64,000 nt of DNA. Source: Cyclina sinensis. Its lineage: Eukaryota > Mollusca > Bivalvia > Venerida > Veneridae. The translations under genes were made by a program, and so were the position numbers. The stretch covers positions 20,801,770-20,865,769 of the forward strand of contig JAAONU010000002.1 in NCBI GenBank assembly GCA_012932295.1. Reading direction: 5' to 3'. Under the pieces are notes generated by a model. That model was given only the letters and a program-made list of their open reading frames with translations, was not told where the DNA came from and ran no database searches. The number at the start of each line of letters is the position of its first letter. Positions within the stretch are counted from its first letter, which is position 1. Shown here piece after piece: positions 43,921 through 55,366 of the stretch.

Positions 43921-45118
43921 TCAATGTTAAAGTTTTCGTACGGGAACAGCAACGGCAACGACACCATAACTGTAACAATCTAGATTTCTTTCGTCAAAAA
44001 AAGTCGAGCTAACAATAGGACCAAATGGTTCTTAGTCGCTCACGTGAAAAGAAACTATCAAACAATTTGTTGGAATGGTATGTGTGTGTTTGTGTGTGTT
44101 TGTGTTTGTGTGTTTGTGTGTGTGTGATGGGGGTGTAGAAGTTTGAGGTAAAGCAAGTCAAACTGGAACTCTATATCCAAACCTATACAAATAGTTAAAA
44201 TTTCAAAGGCATATCTTCAGAAAGAAGGAAAAATGTCAGTAGGTCAAGGTCAGTCAAGGTAGAAGTTGCATGCAAAATCATACAAATAGTTAACATTTCA
44301 TTGATGTAGTTAAAAAAACAAAGATGTAGGTAAGTAGGTCATATGAAGGTCAAGGACATAGGTGGATGAAGGTAAAGTGCCTTCCTACCGCATCAAAACC
44401 ATTGGAAATTGTTGTTGTTTTTTTGGGGGGTGGTGAGGGGGAGGTAACTAATGTAAGGTGGGTAGGGGCTTGGTGCCCTGGTGGTCCATCTAATTAACTA
44501 TGCAATGCTGAACCATGTATATCTAAGCTCAAGGCCTTTAACACTCCGACAAGAAGATTTTTTGACAAGAACTGTCACTGTAAGATGACAATGCCCCCGA
44601 AGTGGTGCTGAGGACCAGTCATTCAAGGGTCAAGGTCAAATAAATATAGGTCAATGGGAAAGTCTTGTCCGAAGGGGTGTTATGCCCAAGAATGAAGTAA
44701 ATCGACTTTCTAATAAGGAGGTTATGGTCAATGTTAAAGTTTTTTTGGACAATTTGATCTTCAAGGTGAAGGTCATTCAAATATATATCAGTGGGAAGGT
44801 CTTGTCCGAAATTGTGTTGTTTCTAAGTATGAAGTAAATCCACTTACTAATAAGGAAGTTTTGGCCAATGTTAACGTTTTCTGATGGACTGATGGACGAA
44901 CGGACAACAGACGAGAGACAAAATAGCACCCACTAAGCTATAAATTCAAAGCTTTTATATTTTACACAAAAATGACCCTAGGAGCAGTGTCAATTTTTAC
45001 TAAAGGGGCATAATTTGGATAATCTCGGTGGACGATTTCTAGATGATGCTCTTTACAAAATATCTAAGTCCTAGTCCTTGTGGTTTCAGAGAAGAAGATT
45101 TTCAAAGTTTTCCCTATA
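43921..45118. repeat. Mixed degenerate repeats and a TGTGTTTG microsatellite
   Basis: 44070-44128 is a tgtgtgtttg microsatellite; a G-rich run (ggggggtggtgagggggagg) lies near 44424. 44580-44900 holds GGTCAAGGTC-type units with aagtatgaagtaaatcc at 150-base spacing, and 44930-45118 is a module P copy. No gene seen. Confidence 0.6.
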
Positions 45119-45404
45119 TATTCTACTCAAAATTTGATAGGGATCACTTTTTATTTCTTAAATATCATTTTAATGATAACCTCAAGATAACTGATTTTTT
45201 TCTCATACATGTAGTTTATTCATATGGCAAAGCCGACCTGTCCAGCAGATTTTGATTGTTTACCTGTACATTGCTCGAGATGCACGGGAAAAGCGATACC
45301 CCTGGAAAAGTGGTGCACCGCGGGCATGTACCTTCATGTACACATCCGTTTTATTCAGACTTCGCTTGTGCATGGTAACGTTTATATCGAACCTAGCACT
45401 GGTC

Positions 45405-45655
45405 ATGGCAAATCTACGGCAAAGACGACGTATTGACGATGAGGAGATGAATAGGGGGGTAGGGATGCTTGAGGCTGGGCGTTCCCAACGGCACGTGGCA
45501 GGTGTCCTTGGGGTGTCCAAGAGCACGTTGCTAGGATGTGGCGACGGTTTCAAACTTACGGGCATGTCACGCATAGGCATGCGGAGGGCGTCAGAGGTCC
45601 ACAACTCAGCGTGAGGGCCGGTTTATTGTCGTTCAAGCGCAACGTCAGCGCTTTG
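45405..45655 (+). pseudogene. Tc1-like transposase, N-terminal part
   Basis: Begins MANLRQRRRIDDEEMN at 45405, with the first helix-turn-helix as MLEAGRSQRHVAGVLGVSKS. After about 45 codons the frame shifts (WRRFQTYGHVTHRHA in the next frame) and shifts again before the sequence reaches the CACTG insertion at 45656. At least two indels. Confidence 0.78.
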
Positions 45656-45669
45656 CACTGCGAAAAATA

Positions 45670-45915
45670 TGTAGATATACCGGAGTGTACGGAATTCCGT
45701 ATATCATTAATATACGGGTAAAAATACGGAAAACATAAAATACGGAGGTGTACGGTGTCGTTTATTCAGCAAGTCCGTATATGACCAAAATACGGTGTTC
45801 CGTATACTTACAAAATACGGAAAACGAGATATACGGTGTCCGTATTTTTCTAAAATAGGGGAACGTCATAATAAGTCCGTATATTACTAAAATACGGTAT
45901 CCTGTATTCTTACAA
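45670..45915. repeat. Left subterminal ATACGG repeats
   Basis: About a dozen copies of atacgg or ccgtat in both orientations, for example aatacggtgttccgtatac and gtccgtatatgac, with spacing of 10-30 bases. Confidence 0.85.
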
Positions 45916-47320
45916 ATACGTGAATCTAAAAAGACTGCATATTCATGAACAGTCCTATACTGCTAAACTACATATTTCCCTTTATTTGAAAGTTAAGAAA
46001 ACAAGACTCAATGTACTTTTCGTATATACTGAAATACGGGTGTCAGTATACTGCTCAAATCTGGTGTTCTATAAATTTGTAAATAATGAAACCAATTATG
46101 TGTCTTAAACACGATAGTTTTTCCAAATCTTACTCGAATGCGGCACTCCGTATGCTTAAAATTTTGAAAATATGTAAAATGGTTCGGAGATCATTATTTT
46201 CAAGAAGGAACATCTCTAGAAAACTACTGATTGAGAAGTCAACAAATAAAAATGTATCTGTAAACTGGAAAACGTAATGATTATTATATTTGATTATTTA
46301 GATTATAATTGAATAAGACGGGCATATCAAATCAAGATAGTCTCCCCGTATTACGTAACCACATCCCTTCACCACATGGCACCGCGAAAGACAAAAGAGT
46401 GTGATAATAATAGAAGCGCTAAATAATGCACTTTTACTGTCAAGTATTGTTTGAAACTGTATCATAGAATAAAACAAGTTTTAGTTAACATTTTACATCA
46501 ACATGCGGTTGATGAGCGAAATGTTTAATTTTGTCATTGTGTCCATTTTGTAAACTTTCAGAGGTGTTCAAATAATTGAAATCATATTTTCAACTTTTGA
46601 AAAGGAACAGTTATATGTGTTTTACACAACTCAATCTTTAATTTTGAACAGTCAGTGGTCTTTATTCACCGTCTTTCATGTATTTAATAATTCAAGTTCA
46701 TAATATGTTCAAGTCAGGAATAAAACATACAGAAAAGTAATAATTATACAATAAAATGATGTCACAAAATTCACGCGATAAAAGACAGATGTCACCTTGA
46801 AATGTGCTAAAGTTATATAAAGTTTTACGGGACTTAGGCATCACAGCGAAGCCTTTTAATGGCGGACAGTCATTGGCCTTCATAATGGCGACGTTCAATT
46901 TATCAATTATGGAACGGTCTACATGTGCGCTAAAACTTCAGAAGCAGATATAAGATCTTCGGTAATGGTCAAAATTCATCAAAAAACAGCTTTTTAAAGG
47001 ATAACAGTTTATATTAAAGGAGGTTCACTCAGTTATTATCATAATTTAGGCATCACACAAAGTCAGGGGTGTTTAAAGTCGTTTTTATTTTATTATTTGC
47101 AGTGAAAGTTTTTTTTTACAAGATAATGATTTTTGCGCAGGTGGATCGAGCTACCAGTGTATTTTTGCGACAACATCAACCAAGAAAACCATCTTGAATT
47201 TCACCAAGTTTAATTTACTAGATTAGTTCTCTTTTATTATAATAATATTATTTCCCCAAGACGAGAAAGAGAAATATACTATACCAGTCAGTGTTACAAG
47301 GCACATACCATAAATTATGC
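45916..47320. other. Interior of the CACTA-like element, no gene seen
   Basis: AT-rich; fading atacgg repeats to about 46040, then nothing recognised. Short open frames (for example 46698-46898, - strand) have no domain or splice support. Confidence 0.4.
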
Positions 47321-47470
47321 AGTGGCGTAGGCAATGGGGCCGCAGAGGCCGTTGTCGCGGCTCCAATATTTTGACCAAAAATGCCTTTAACTAAAATTAA
47401 ACTTACAGAGCTGCGGCCGCGACAATTTGAGCCGCGGCTGCTTAAGGCCGCGGCTTCGTTTTGAAGATAC
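47321..47470. mobile_element. Possible left end of a hAT element (CAGTGGCGTAG terminus)
   Basis: Starts cagtggcgtaggcaatgggg followed by GC-rich inverted sequence (ggccgcagaggccg, gctgcggccgcgac). CAGTGGCGTAG is a terminus common among animal hAT elements. No matching right end (ctacgccactg) was found within the window, so the element is truncated or the right end has decayed. The ZMYM1-like hAT fragment at 49989 could be its former coding part. Confidence 0.4.
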
Positions 47471-49560
47471 GCAATTAACATGTATATGTCAAACTGTTGG
47501 TTCAGGATCAGCGCCGCAAAGCGCTAATTAGTACACGTGCAATCAATAAGGCTCTTATATAGGAAGTTTTATCCCGTTTGTTTTCTTCTGGAGGCGAGAA
47601 AACATGATGTCGCAAACATTTGATGTTAAAGTAAAAATGAAAAGATATTATTACAATGTTACCTAATTACTCAATTTATTTATAATAAATACATCGTGAT
47701 ACGATGCTTTATTCATCATTCATTCTCAAAGTTCTCTTTGAAATGGAGGGGCAAAATCAGCCTAAAACATTAATTTCATAAACGAACGTTTGGGATAAAA
47801 AGCCCCGGGCTTAGAGCCTTCAATCCTGAGTGGTATAATTCAAATCCTTGGTTGGTTACACTATGAAGAGGTAAGTTCATTAATAGCCTTTGCTTTTTAT
47901 AACTACAAGTTCCTTAAATGAATCCGTCCTCAAAACACAATTACTCTATTTGAACATACTGCTCCAAAGTGAATACAAGATTAATTTTGATGCAAAGCAT
48001 CAAAGGCGGCGCACATGGTTTTGAAATAAGATAAATAATAAGTGTATAAATTAACCTAAACAATTGTATACGTATGTAGTACATGTTGTACATTTTGATG
48101 GTATAATCAAGTTATTTACAAATGGGATGTAAAAAGATTTTAGAGGGGGACATTTGAATTATATCCATGTTTTAATCACTTTTATTGAAGTTGTGAAATC
48201 ATGTGAATTCACTTTTCTTCAACAAAATGACCAGATATGAATGACTATATTCTCATAAAAAATCATTTGATCTTTCACTTTTTATGAAAATTGCATATTG
48301 TCTCCCTTTAAAATTAAAAATTGGGATAATAATAAAGTGTTCTTCCTCTGCGACACAATTTAGCACTTGAATATTCCAAATGTTTACTTTTGCTTTATTT
48401 CAACAATCTATACCCTTTTAATGATTTTAGTCTGTTTAAATCCTACTGTTTTGTGTCTTTTTCTATTCTATCATGGTTGCGCAACCATGATAGACAGGAT
48501 ATAATCCAATTTTTACAAACTCAGATTTTCAATCTATTTCTTAAAGAAATGTTATGTTTTCATTGTTTATATTGTATGCATGAAAAAAATACCATCACAC
48601 ATGCACATGCAGTGGTCATAAGCCTTCAACGTACATTAAATACTATACTTTATATATAGATTTGCTGCGATTGACCAAGGAACATTTTGGAACCATCGAT
48701 AGCACATTAAGTAAATTGAAACAAGGATGACTTCAGTGATCGGAAAGTTTGAAAAGGGTTGCTTAGTTTACTGTCCAAAGTTTCTAGGCAGCCCAAAGAC
48801 ATGTCAACATTTCAAATTTAAACCTTGAATGACAATTCCAAGAATATGTTTTTCTTCCCACAGAGAATGAGAATTTGAGATCCATGGACGGTTGTTTCTG
48901 TAAAAGAGAACTGTAGAAGATAATGGTTATTAAAAATTATTTAAAATCACCTCGTAATCTTGCTTTTCCCCGGTCTGTGTTTAAGAGAAAATTATATCTA
49001 AGGAATTACCGTCTCTGGTAGGAAACAGGAAACGAATTTTTGTGTAGCAGTAGCAGTGTGAGTGTATTTCTGAAATTGGAACAAAGAGAGCTGCCGACCT
49101 GACAGTGCTTTCGATAGGTAATCAACTATGAAGTACACATTCTCCTATAATAGATGAAGGACTTTACTACTAAATATTTTCCTGTACGCATAATATTCCC
49201 AGATTTGGTGAAAAATATACCAAGATACTTGTCTCTGAAGGTGTGTCCTCGATTTTGAAATAACAATTCCTATGTTATCGACATCCAAAAAATAAAGATA
49301 ACACCCGAAGTACAACTGGTACTCTATCATATTCATGGTTTAACGGTTTAGTGGCGTAGTGAACAGATATGGTTTTTTTTGTAACTATAACGACTGAATT
49401 GACTCCAGCAAAGCAAGAGTGTTCTTCAAATTCATCCTTGTGTCTGTATTCACAAAGACAGACTCATTCTTTATTATTGCATTAAAACGACAGAATTTAT
49501 ACAATTTCTATTTTCAAGTTAGTTTATACAAATCAATTTTATTTCGATTGTGACGAAAGC
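47471..49560. other. AT-rich interior, no gene seen
   Basis: Contains a perfect 28-base palindrome at 48467-48494. No exon, RNA gene or element end recognised otherwise. A 12-base gtttagtggcgtag at 49346 resembles the terminus at 47321 in the same orientation. Confidence 0.4.
48467..48494. repeat. Perfect 28-base palindrome
   Basis: Each 14-base arm, tctatcatggttgc, is followed directly by its reverse complement with no spacer. Neighbouring bases do not extend the symmetry. Confidence 0.95.
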
Positions 49561-49586
49561 TTTTAGCTAATAGAATCATTCTCAAA

Positions 49587-49745
49587 TCCGTCCCTGGAAC
49601 CAACCAGTACTAAGTAATGAGAATAAAGTTTCTTGCTGAAGGAAATAACCGATGCCGACACGGCCGCTGACGGGGTTCGAACTCGTGTCTTGACTAGGTA
49701 TCCTTAGATTACAAGTCCGTCCTTTTAACCACTCAGCTTCACCGT
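49587..49745 (-). mobile_element. tRNA-related SINE
   Basis: On the - strand gaagctgagtggttaaaagg fits a class II tRNA A-box region and gagttcgaaccccg fits a B box (plus-strand 49672-49685). They are separated by an anticodon-like arm and a long variable-arm-like stretch as in tRNA-Ser or tRNA-Leu. The downstream body (gtgtcggcatcggttatttc, then actggttggttccagg) is a SINE-like tail rather than tRNA. The anticodon stem is imperfect, so it is not a functional tRNA. Confidence 0.6.
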
Positions 49746-49988
49746 TCTTTATATAGCTATAGTTGAAAGAATTAACAAAGATTTGCACTTCAGATTAAGT
49801 AGCAACACACTGCTAGATAAATGCAGTGCATACACAAGTACTTGCAGCGCTTTAATTTGTTTTGGGAAAAGTCATTAAATCTGTAATTTTTGCATCAAAA
49901 ACTTTTAATTAAAAATACAAACTTACCTGATTTGGATCAATTTATTTTTAAAATTAATAAATACGATTTATGAAGTGACATATTTTAA

Positions 49989-50330
49989 GTGATGTACAGA
50001 ATAGTTGGATTTTTTTACATTGATAATGATCCAAGATTCTCCCAAATTGATTACGTCAGCGCATGGTACAAAATGAAACACTATTCCAATATAGGCGTCG
50101 CCGTTCTCGGCGCCGCCAATGAGGATTTAAACAAAGTGACTATTCAAGATATAGTGAGAGTGTTTCAGAGTATGAAACCTGCATGTAGAATCATGTTTTC
50201 GGAAATAGTAACTTTGATATAGCTGATTCTCGTGATGCCTGCGACTAATGCCTCAAGTGAGAGATCTTTCTCTGCACTCAGACGTTTTCAGACTTACCTC
50301 CGTTCCACCATGTCACAGCAATGTTAATTA
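49989..50330 (+). pseudogene. hAT transposase C-terminal fragment (ZMYM1-like type)
   Basis: The C-terminal hAT dimerisation motif is clear: LILVMPATNASSERSFSA, then LRRFQTYLRSTMSQ (50223-50321). Upstream, in the same frame, IVRVFQSMKP and FSEIVTLI precede an in-frame TAG at 50219-50221, where related proteins have a Lys or similar codon. After MSQQC a TAA follows and homology ends. It is an eroded copy inside the CACTA-like element, with no BED or catalytic region nearby. Possible relation to the CAGTGGCGTAG end at 47321. Confidence 0.75.
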
Positions 50331-50861
50331 ATGTCAATATTGGTCCAAGATTTCTTTTTGTAATTTATCTTTACAAAATACATCATTTTGTAAAAGAGTG
50401 TGCAGAAATTGAATATTTCAAGGCACACATTTTCAAAATTTTCTTAGCGTGGGTTTATTTCATGTGATCAGATTGCACCGATCAAGTATAGCTTGTGTTC
50501 ACCTATCCAATCATTTCTTTGGGCGCGAAATGGAAGAAGCAGATTTCAGCAATTCATGTCTCAAAAATTGCCTTTTTTCGAAGTCTTCGTCGTTTTGAAA
50601 GTAAAATGTGGTAAGTCAAAGTTTTTGTATAATACTTTTCAGTTTTACTGAACTCATGCTTGGAATTAAATGCTTGATCATGCCCTGCAATGAATGGCTT
50701 ATGATGATTTTTGTATGCTTCCGTTTTTAAACGGGTGTTGGTAAGTTCGGTAAATTGCAAGGCCGGTAAATTGTTGTTCAACGTCAAAATTAAAATCCTA
50801 TTGCAGATATTAAACTGAATTTTGTTTTGAAAAATACTTAGATGTTATATCAAATGTCAAG

Positions 50862-51158
50862 CTACGATTATGTTCACATACTTTAGAGATAGAATTAGGA
50901 AGGTATAATAATGTAGAAAGAGATAAAAGATTGTGTAAGGTATGTAATAAAAAAACAGTAGAATCAGAAGATAATTTTATATCATGTTGTTCATGATACA
51001 GCTGTATAAGATCCAAACACTTAGGTCAATGTCCATGGTCTACTATACAAATGTACAATGCATTAACGTCATCTCAAAGTAAAAAATTGATGTATAATCT
51101 TGCAAAATATATCAAGGAAGTGTTATGTTTAAGACAGATAGTCATAAAATTGGTGTGA
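50862..51158 (+). pseudogene. LINE (non-LTR retrotransposon) C-terminal fragment
   Basis: The + strand frame reads LEIELGRYNNVERDKRLCKVC, then a TGA after FISCCS, then YSCIRSKHLG and KKLMYNLAKYIKEV. The order E-GRY-x-R-C-x2-C and the following C/H residues, then L-x-LAKYI, is the tail seen in many LINE polyproteins downstream of the RT domain. No RT motifs are found upstream, so only a 3' fragment of about 98 codons with at least one stop is present. It is distinct from the hAT fragment 530 bases upstream. Confidence 0.6.
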
Positions 51159-52610
51159 AAGACGCATTTGATGACCGAGATTAATTGGTGTTTTTGTGCA
51201 ATTTCTATAAATATATAGTTGTATATAAAAAGATATAAGTTATTGATGTATCGAGTATTGATGTGTTGCGGTATATTGTAAAAGTTTTTTATATTTTAAA
51301 TTTGTTTTCATTTTAATACATTGCCGTTATTAGATCATAAACCAATTTAAATCAAAGATCAAGCCGTAATCATTGAACACATTACTTCCTTCGGCGTCAT
51401 TTTAAGACCGAAAAAGTAGCTTTGATTATAAAATTTTAGAATCAGTTATAGTAATTTTTATAATGATAATTGCATGATGAACATAAATTATATCATTACC
51501 TGCTGAGACAAATTAATAACCTATTTAACGACCGACACGTGTAGTTAGCGCCTTTCTATGATCAGCAGTGCACCCCAGCATGCCTTTTCACACCTATTTT
51601 ATCACCTTTATGGGTACATTTGTATTGTTACCAATTATTCCTTTTTTTACTATATAAAATCATGTTACCAATATTACGGTAAATCATTTGCATATTAAGA
51701 GATAAGTGAGACTGAATAATTCTGTGAATAAGCCCTGATAGAAAATTGATTATTTATTTAAACATTCACAAATGTCGGCAATTAGATAAGTAACCACAGT
51801 TTAGCGATTATTTCATGATCGAAATCAAAACTAAGAAAATTAAAGATTTTATTAATTAAAAAGACAAAATATGATTTTATAAGACGCATTGGCAATGGAA
51901 TTGTAAAAAGTGTAACATCCTGTTCTTAGTTCCTTAATACGATTTACTAAAGAATTGTTTTTAATTAATAACGCATGAACATACACTAAAAAGTTTTTAT
52001 AATTTCTTTAGAATAAATATTTTCATCGGCGCTAAGAACTCACAACGCTAATCAATAAACTAGTGTATATAGCATATAATGCAGAACAGAACATAATATT
52101 TTTTTTATCAAGGTTTTTACATGGGGTATATCAAATGCTTTGTAGTCGGAAACAAAAGTTAAATGACTCCGGAACAAAATATTACTTTAGTTTTGTCATA
52201 AAGGGGGAAAAAAAACAGGTAATACATATAAAAAAACAACGAACAAATAACTGCTGAGTTCGGTACGTTGTATTTAGCGATATTGTTTTGGGGGACCTAA
52301 TTTATCAAAGTTATTCCTATAAATTAAAGGAAAAATTTCAACAAAAACAATTTTGATTATGATGTTGTTATAGAACTTAAGATGGGAGTTCATTAAATTA
52401 CCACGTCATTAATAAAGGTGTTGATTACGTGGCCTGTTACGGTAAAAGTGTTTATCAAGCTAGTGAATACTTATGCCATGATAACAAAATTTATTCGTAA
52501 GTCAGTTTAGCTTTTTTCTCCTTATTCTATAGCGTTAGCGTTTTATGCCGTCCCGCGACTGACTCACAGATCATCACAGGCATAATGTTGATAATGTACA
52601 TTAGAAATAA
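51159..52610. other. AT-rich interior, no gene seen
   Basis: No frame, RNA gene or element terminus could be supported in this stretch. Confidence 0.4.
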
Positions 52611-52612
52611 AT

Positions 52613-52690
52613 AGTGCCGTGGTTCAGCGGTATACCTAGCGAAAAAAGATTTATTGATTGGAAGGACATGAGTTTGCACACCGTTAGGTC
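52613..52690 (+). other. Weak tRNA-like sequence (possible SINE head)
   Basis: gtgccgtggttcagcggtat resembles a tRNA A-box half, and gacatgagtttgcacaccg resembles a decayed B box about 50 bases on. No cloverleaf can be drawn convincingly. Confidence 0.25.
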
Positions 52691-53049
52691 AACAACTTTT
52701 TTCTTGCATTCTAAAGGTGTATAGAAGGGTAAAATTATGTTGTTGTTTTTTTCTCATGATATTTTGATTTCTCTTTAATTTTAAGAAGAACAGCTTCTTT
52801 AAGTAATAAGCGTTGTTCCCGTTTTTTACTTTCATAAATATATTTTCTTCAATGTTATTTAACTAATGAATTTGTTAGTGGAATATAAATAAATAAAAAT
52901 CTGTTTTTTACCCGTCTTCTTTGAAACATAACATCCCTTCACGTGCTTCGACAGGTCACATGCATCACTCAGTAACGGTATATAATTCAATTTTCAGAGA
53001 AATGTAGGACGAAGACTTAAATAAATCACAATATGCATGAAAATGATAA

Positions 53050-53235
53050 TGGCAGTTATATTTACATTTCTTCTCCTTACTTATCTTTTCTTCGCTTTAC
53101 TTATATTTACCTTACTTCTCCTTACTAATCTCTACGCATTCTTACTTTTTATATTTACGCATCCTTACTATCTATATGCATCCTTACTTCTTATATGTCT
53201 TTATGCATCCATACTTCCTTACGATTATGCACACC
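53050..53235. repeat. Low-complexity CTTACTT / GCATCCTTAC repeat
   Basis: Pyrimidine-rich degenerate repeats of gcatccttac and cttactt. The 77-codon + strand frame across it looks like a membrane protein only because TTA, CTT and TTT codons dominate. Confidence 0.75.
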
Positions 53236-53511
53236 ATGTTTTTGGCAAAATACGCATGCGCAACTTTTAAACTTGTGAAAAATAAGTCTATGTAAAACTG
53301 CCAACACACAAAAAAGTAAGAATGAGAGTAATTAATTGATGAAATATGCAACTCTTAATCATACCAGCATCTTTCCATGACAATAACAATTTCGAAATAG
53401 GCAATACAATTTTTTATGCAAAAGCGATCAAACACGGACAGTAAATGTTTAAAAGTAATAATTGAAAATTAATTAAAATACAAAATCAACACTATCATTT
53501 TGTATTTTCAG

Positions 53512-53614
53512 TCAAATCGACCTTTATGATGCCATTGCAGAGCTGCAGGAGAAGATGCGAGTCTTGCTCGAGTCCCAGAAAAAGTCACAGCCACAAGACA
53601 ATGAAGCAGAATAA
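53512..53614 (+). CDS. Candidate 3'-terminal exon with coiled coil
   Basis: Preceded by tgtattttcag (acceptor at 53510-53511). The frame beginning one base in gives IDLYDAIAELQEKMR, then LLESQKKSQPQ and a TAA at 53612. Codon use is clearly unlike the AT-rich surroundings (GCC, GAG, CTG, CGA). An aataaa at 53628 could be the polyadenylation signal. Charged residues every three to four positions suggest a coiled coil. It may be the last exon of the CACTA-like element's own transposase or of a captured host gene; no other exon was found. Confidence 0.5.
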
Positions 53615-54409
53615 AAGAACAAAAAGAATAAAACTTTATGAAATGCATGTTGTAAATGTATGTCCTTGGTAGAAACAGTAAAATAACTCACAATAATCCT
53701 ATAAATTTAGTATGTTTATCCGTGCAAGTGAAACTGGGTCTTATATATAAGCTGTGATCGTAGCAAGTAAAAATGCCCTTTCCACATAGTTTTTATAAGA
53801 TTTTTTAAAATATTTCTCATTTATATACATGTAGTACAGCTAAACAATGACCCGTGACTACATACACATCCAGTGATACTTGGATTTCTATTGATTAACG
53901 ATAACGTATGAAACAATACCAATGGCATGAGCTGATAAATCTTTGATATTACATATGTTATTGTAATTTGAATATATGTTTCCAAGTGGCCAAGGTTCAC
54001 TAGTCATTGTTTGCATAACTTCAAGATTTATTTCAGTTATGTTCTTATCATTGCAATATGCTTAGTTTTATTATTGACTGTTACTCTTTTATGATCATAT
54101 TACATTTATTAATACATTAATACACTTGTTAATGAAATACTATTCATTAAATTCAGAACTAATTTGAATTACTTTTGTTTGTGCACATCCTCATCCTTTA
54201 CAAGTTACTAAGTTAATTTTTATCATGCTTATGGCATATCTCGTGTACGCCAAAGTAAACTTTCTGTCAGTATATCTATTTAAAAAAGGTATGTTTCCTA
54301 CCGTTCTCTCAGACATTGCAGGTCTTTATATTTTTTTCGTATGCTTCAAGTAGATACGATGAGGATCTTAATTAGTCCGTTCTAGAAATGATCATATACG
54401 CTTTAAAGC

Positions 54410-54820
54410 ATTCCCGTGTTCTATGAAAATACATTTCCGTATATTTTGTCGTATATATCTAGTATACTTAGTCCGTATTCTATCCCGTATATGCATCATG
54501 TACGATTTTTTACCTTTCCCGTATTCTATAAAAATACAAGTCCGTATATCCTCCGTATACTGGTAAACTAGATGTTGTTTAAGCCCGTATATGACTGAAA
54601 TACGGGTTTCGTACTGTGCTTATATTACAAATATACGGACACATATACATACATGTATATTGGAATAATACGGAAATTCGTATTTGTATGACAAATATAC
54701 GGAGTTTCCGTATACCCGATTTTCCGAATACGGATAAGTATATTATGTCCGTATATTATGCGAATACGTCCCATATATGCCCGTACATCTAAAAAATACG
54801 GGACCGTACACTCCCGTATA
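54410..54820. repeat. Right subterminal ATACGG repeats
   Basis: Around twenty copies of ccgtat or atacgg in both orientations, such as agtccgtatatcctccgtat and aaatatacggagtttccgta, mirroring the left end. Confidence 0.85.
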
Positions 54821-54840
54821 TTGGTGTATTGTTCGCAGTG

Positions 54841-55366
54841 TTGTTACCACTACTGCCCTCCAAAATGACTTCCAGAATGCCACTGGTGTAAGACTTTCCA
54901 CTCAAACAACCAGGAACCGTCTTCATACAGCTGGCATGAGGGCTAGAAGGCCAGCAATCCGAATCCCATTGACGCGAAACTACATCCAGGCACGCCTTAT
55001 ATGGGCTCGCGATCACGCTAGGTGGACGCTGTACGATACGTCAATGAGATCTTAGATGAGTACGTTCGTCCGTACGCTGGTGCTTTAGGCCCTGATGTCA
55101 TTTTAATGGACGACAACGACCGGCCTCACAGGGCAAGGGTCACCGACAAGTACCTGGAGGCAGCAGCCATAGAGAGAATGGACTGGCCAGCAAGGTCTCC
55201 AGACCTCAATCCAATAGAGCACGCCTGGGACATGCTGCAGACTGCAATATTTGCTCGCCCAGTCCAGCCAACCACGGTACCTGGGCTACAGCAGGCCCTT
55301 CTGAAAGAGGGGGCTCGACTCCCACAACAAAGCATCCGGAGACTCATTAGCAGCATGAGAAGGTGA
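54841..55366 (+). pseudogene. Tc1-like transposase, C-terminal part with internal deletion
   Basis: The first part (54846-55015) reads NDFQNATGVRLSTQTTRNRL and RARRPAIRIPLTRNY, the second DNA-binding domain. At HARWT near 55020 the sequence jumps to VRYVNEILDEYVRPY, so the segment that should hold the first catalytic Asp (FTDESRF-type) and the GG box is missing, about 250 bases by comparison with the copy at 31662-32702. The rest, in another frame from 55022, carries the second Asp (MDDNDRPH) and the Glu (SPDLNPIEHAWD). It ends with SIRRLISSMRR. Inactive. Confidence 0.85.

Larger units (their letters stand above)
45656..54840 (+). mobile_element. CACTA/EnSpm-like element, 9,185 bp
   Basis: Ends are CACTGCGAA at 45656 and TTCGCAGTG ending 54840, flanked by TTG on both sides (45653-45655 and 54841-54843). 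The terminal repeats continue imperfectly through a shared ggagtgtacgg. Both subterminal zones (45670-45915 and 54410-54820) contain many copies of atacgg and ccgtat in alternating orientation. CACTG ends, 3-bp duplication and dense subterminal repeats are the CACTA layout. I did not find a recognisable CACTA transposase; a terminal exon at 53512 is the only candidate. The interior is AT-rich and holds remnants of other elements. Strand given follows the candidate exon. Confidence 0.7.

Noticed and set aside
47248..47481. 77-codon GC-rich minus-strand frame
   Set aside because: It overlaps a GC-rich hAT-type terminus with inverted repeats; no domain.
49660..49745. tRNA gene on the minus strand
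   Set aside because: A and B boxes are present, but the anticodon stem does not pair properly and a SINE body follows.
53037..53270. Open frame resembling a small membrane protein
   Set aside because: Hydrophobicity comes from a degenerate CTTACTT repeat; no conserved start context or homology.
45653..54843. Reading the 9.2-kb element as a hAT because it contains a hAT fragment
   Set aside because: Flanks show a 3-bp rather than 8-bp duplication and the ends are CACTG with dense subterminal repeats.
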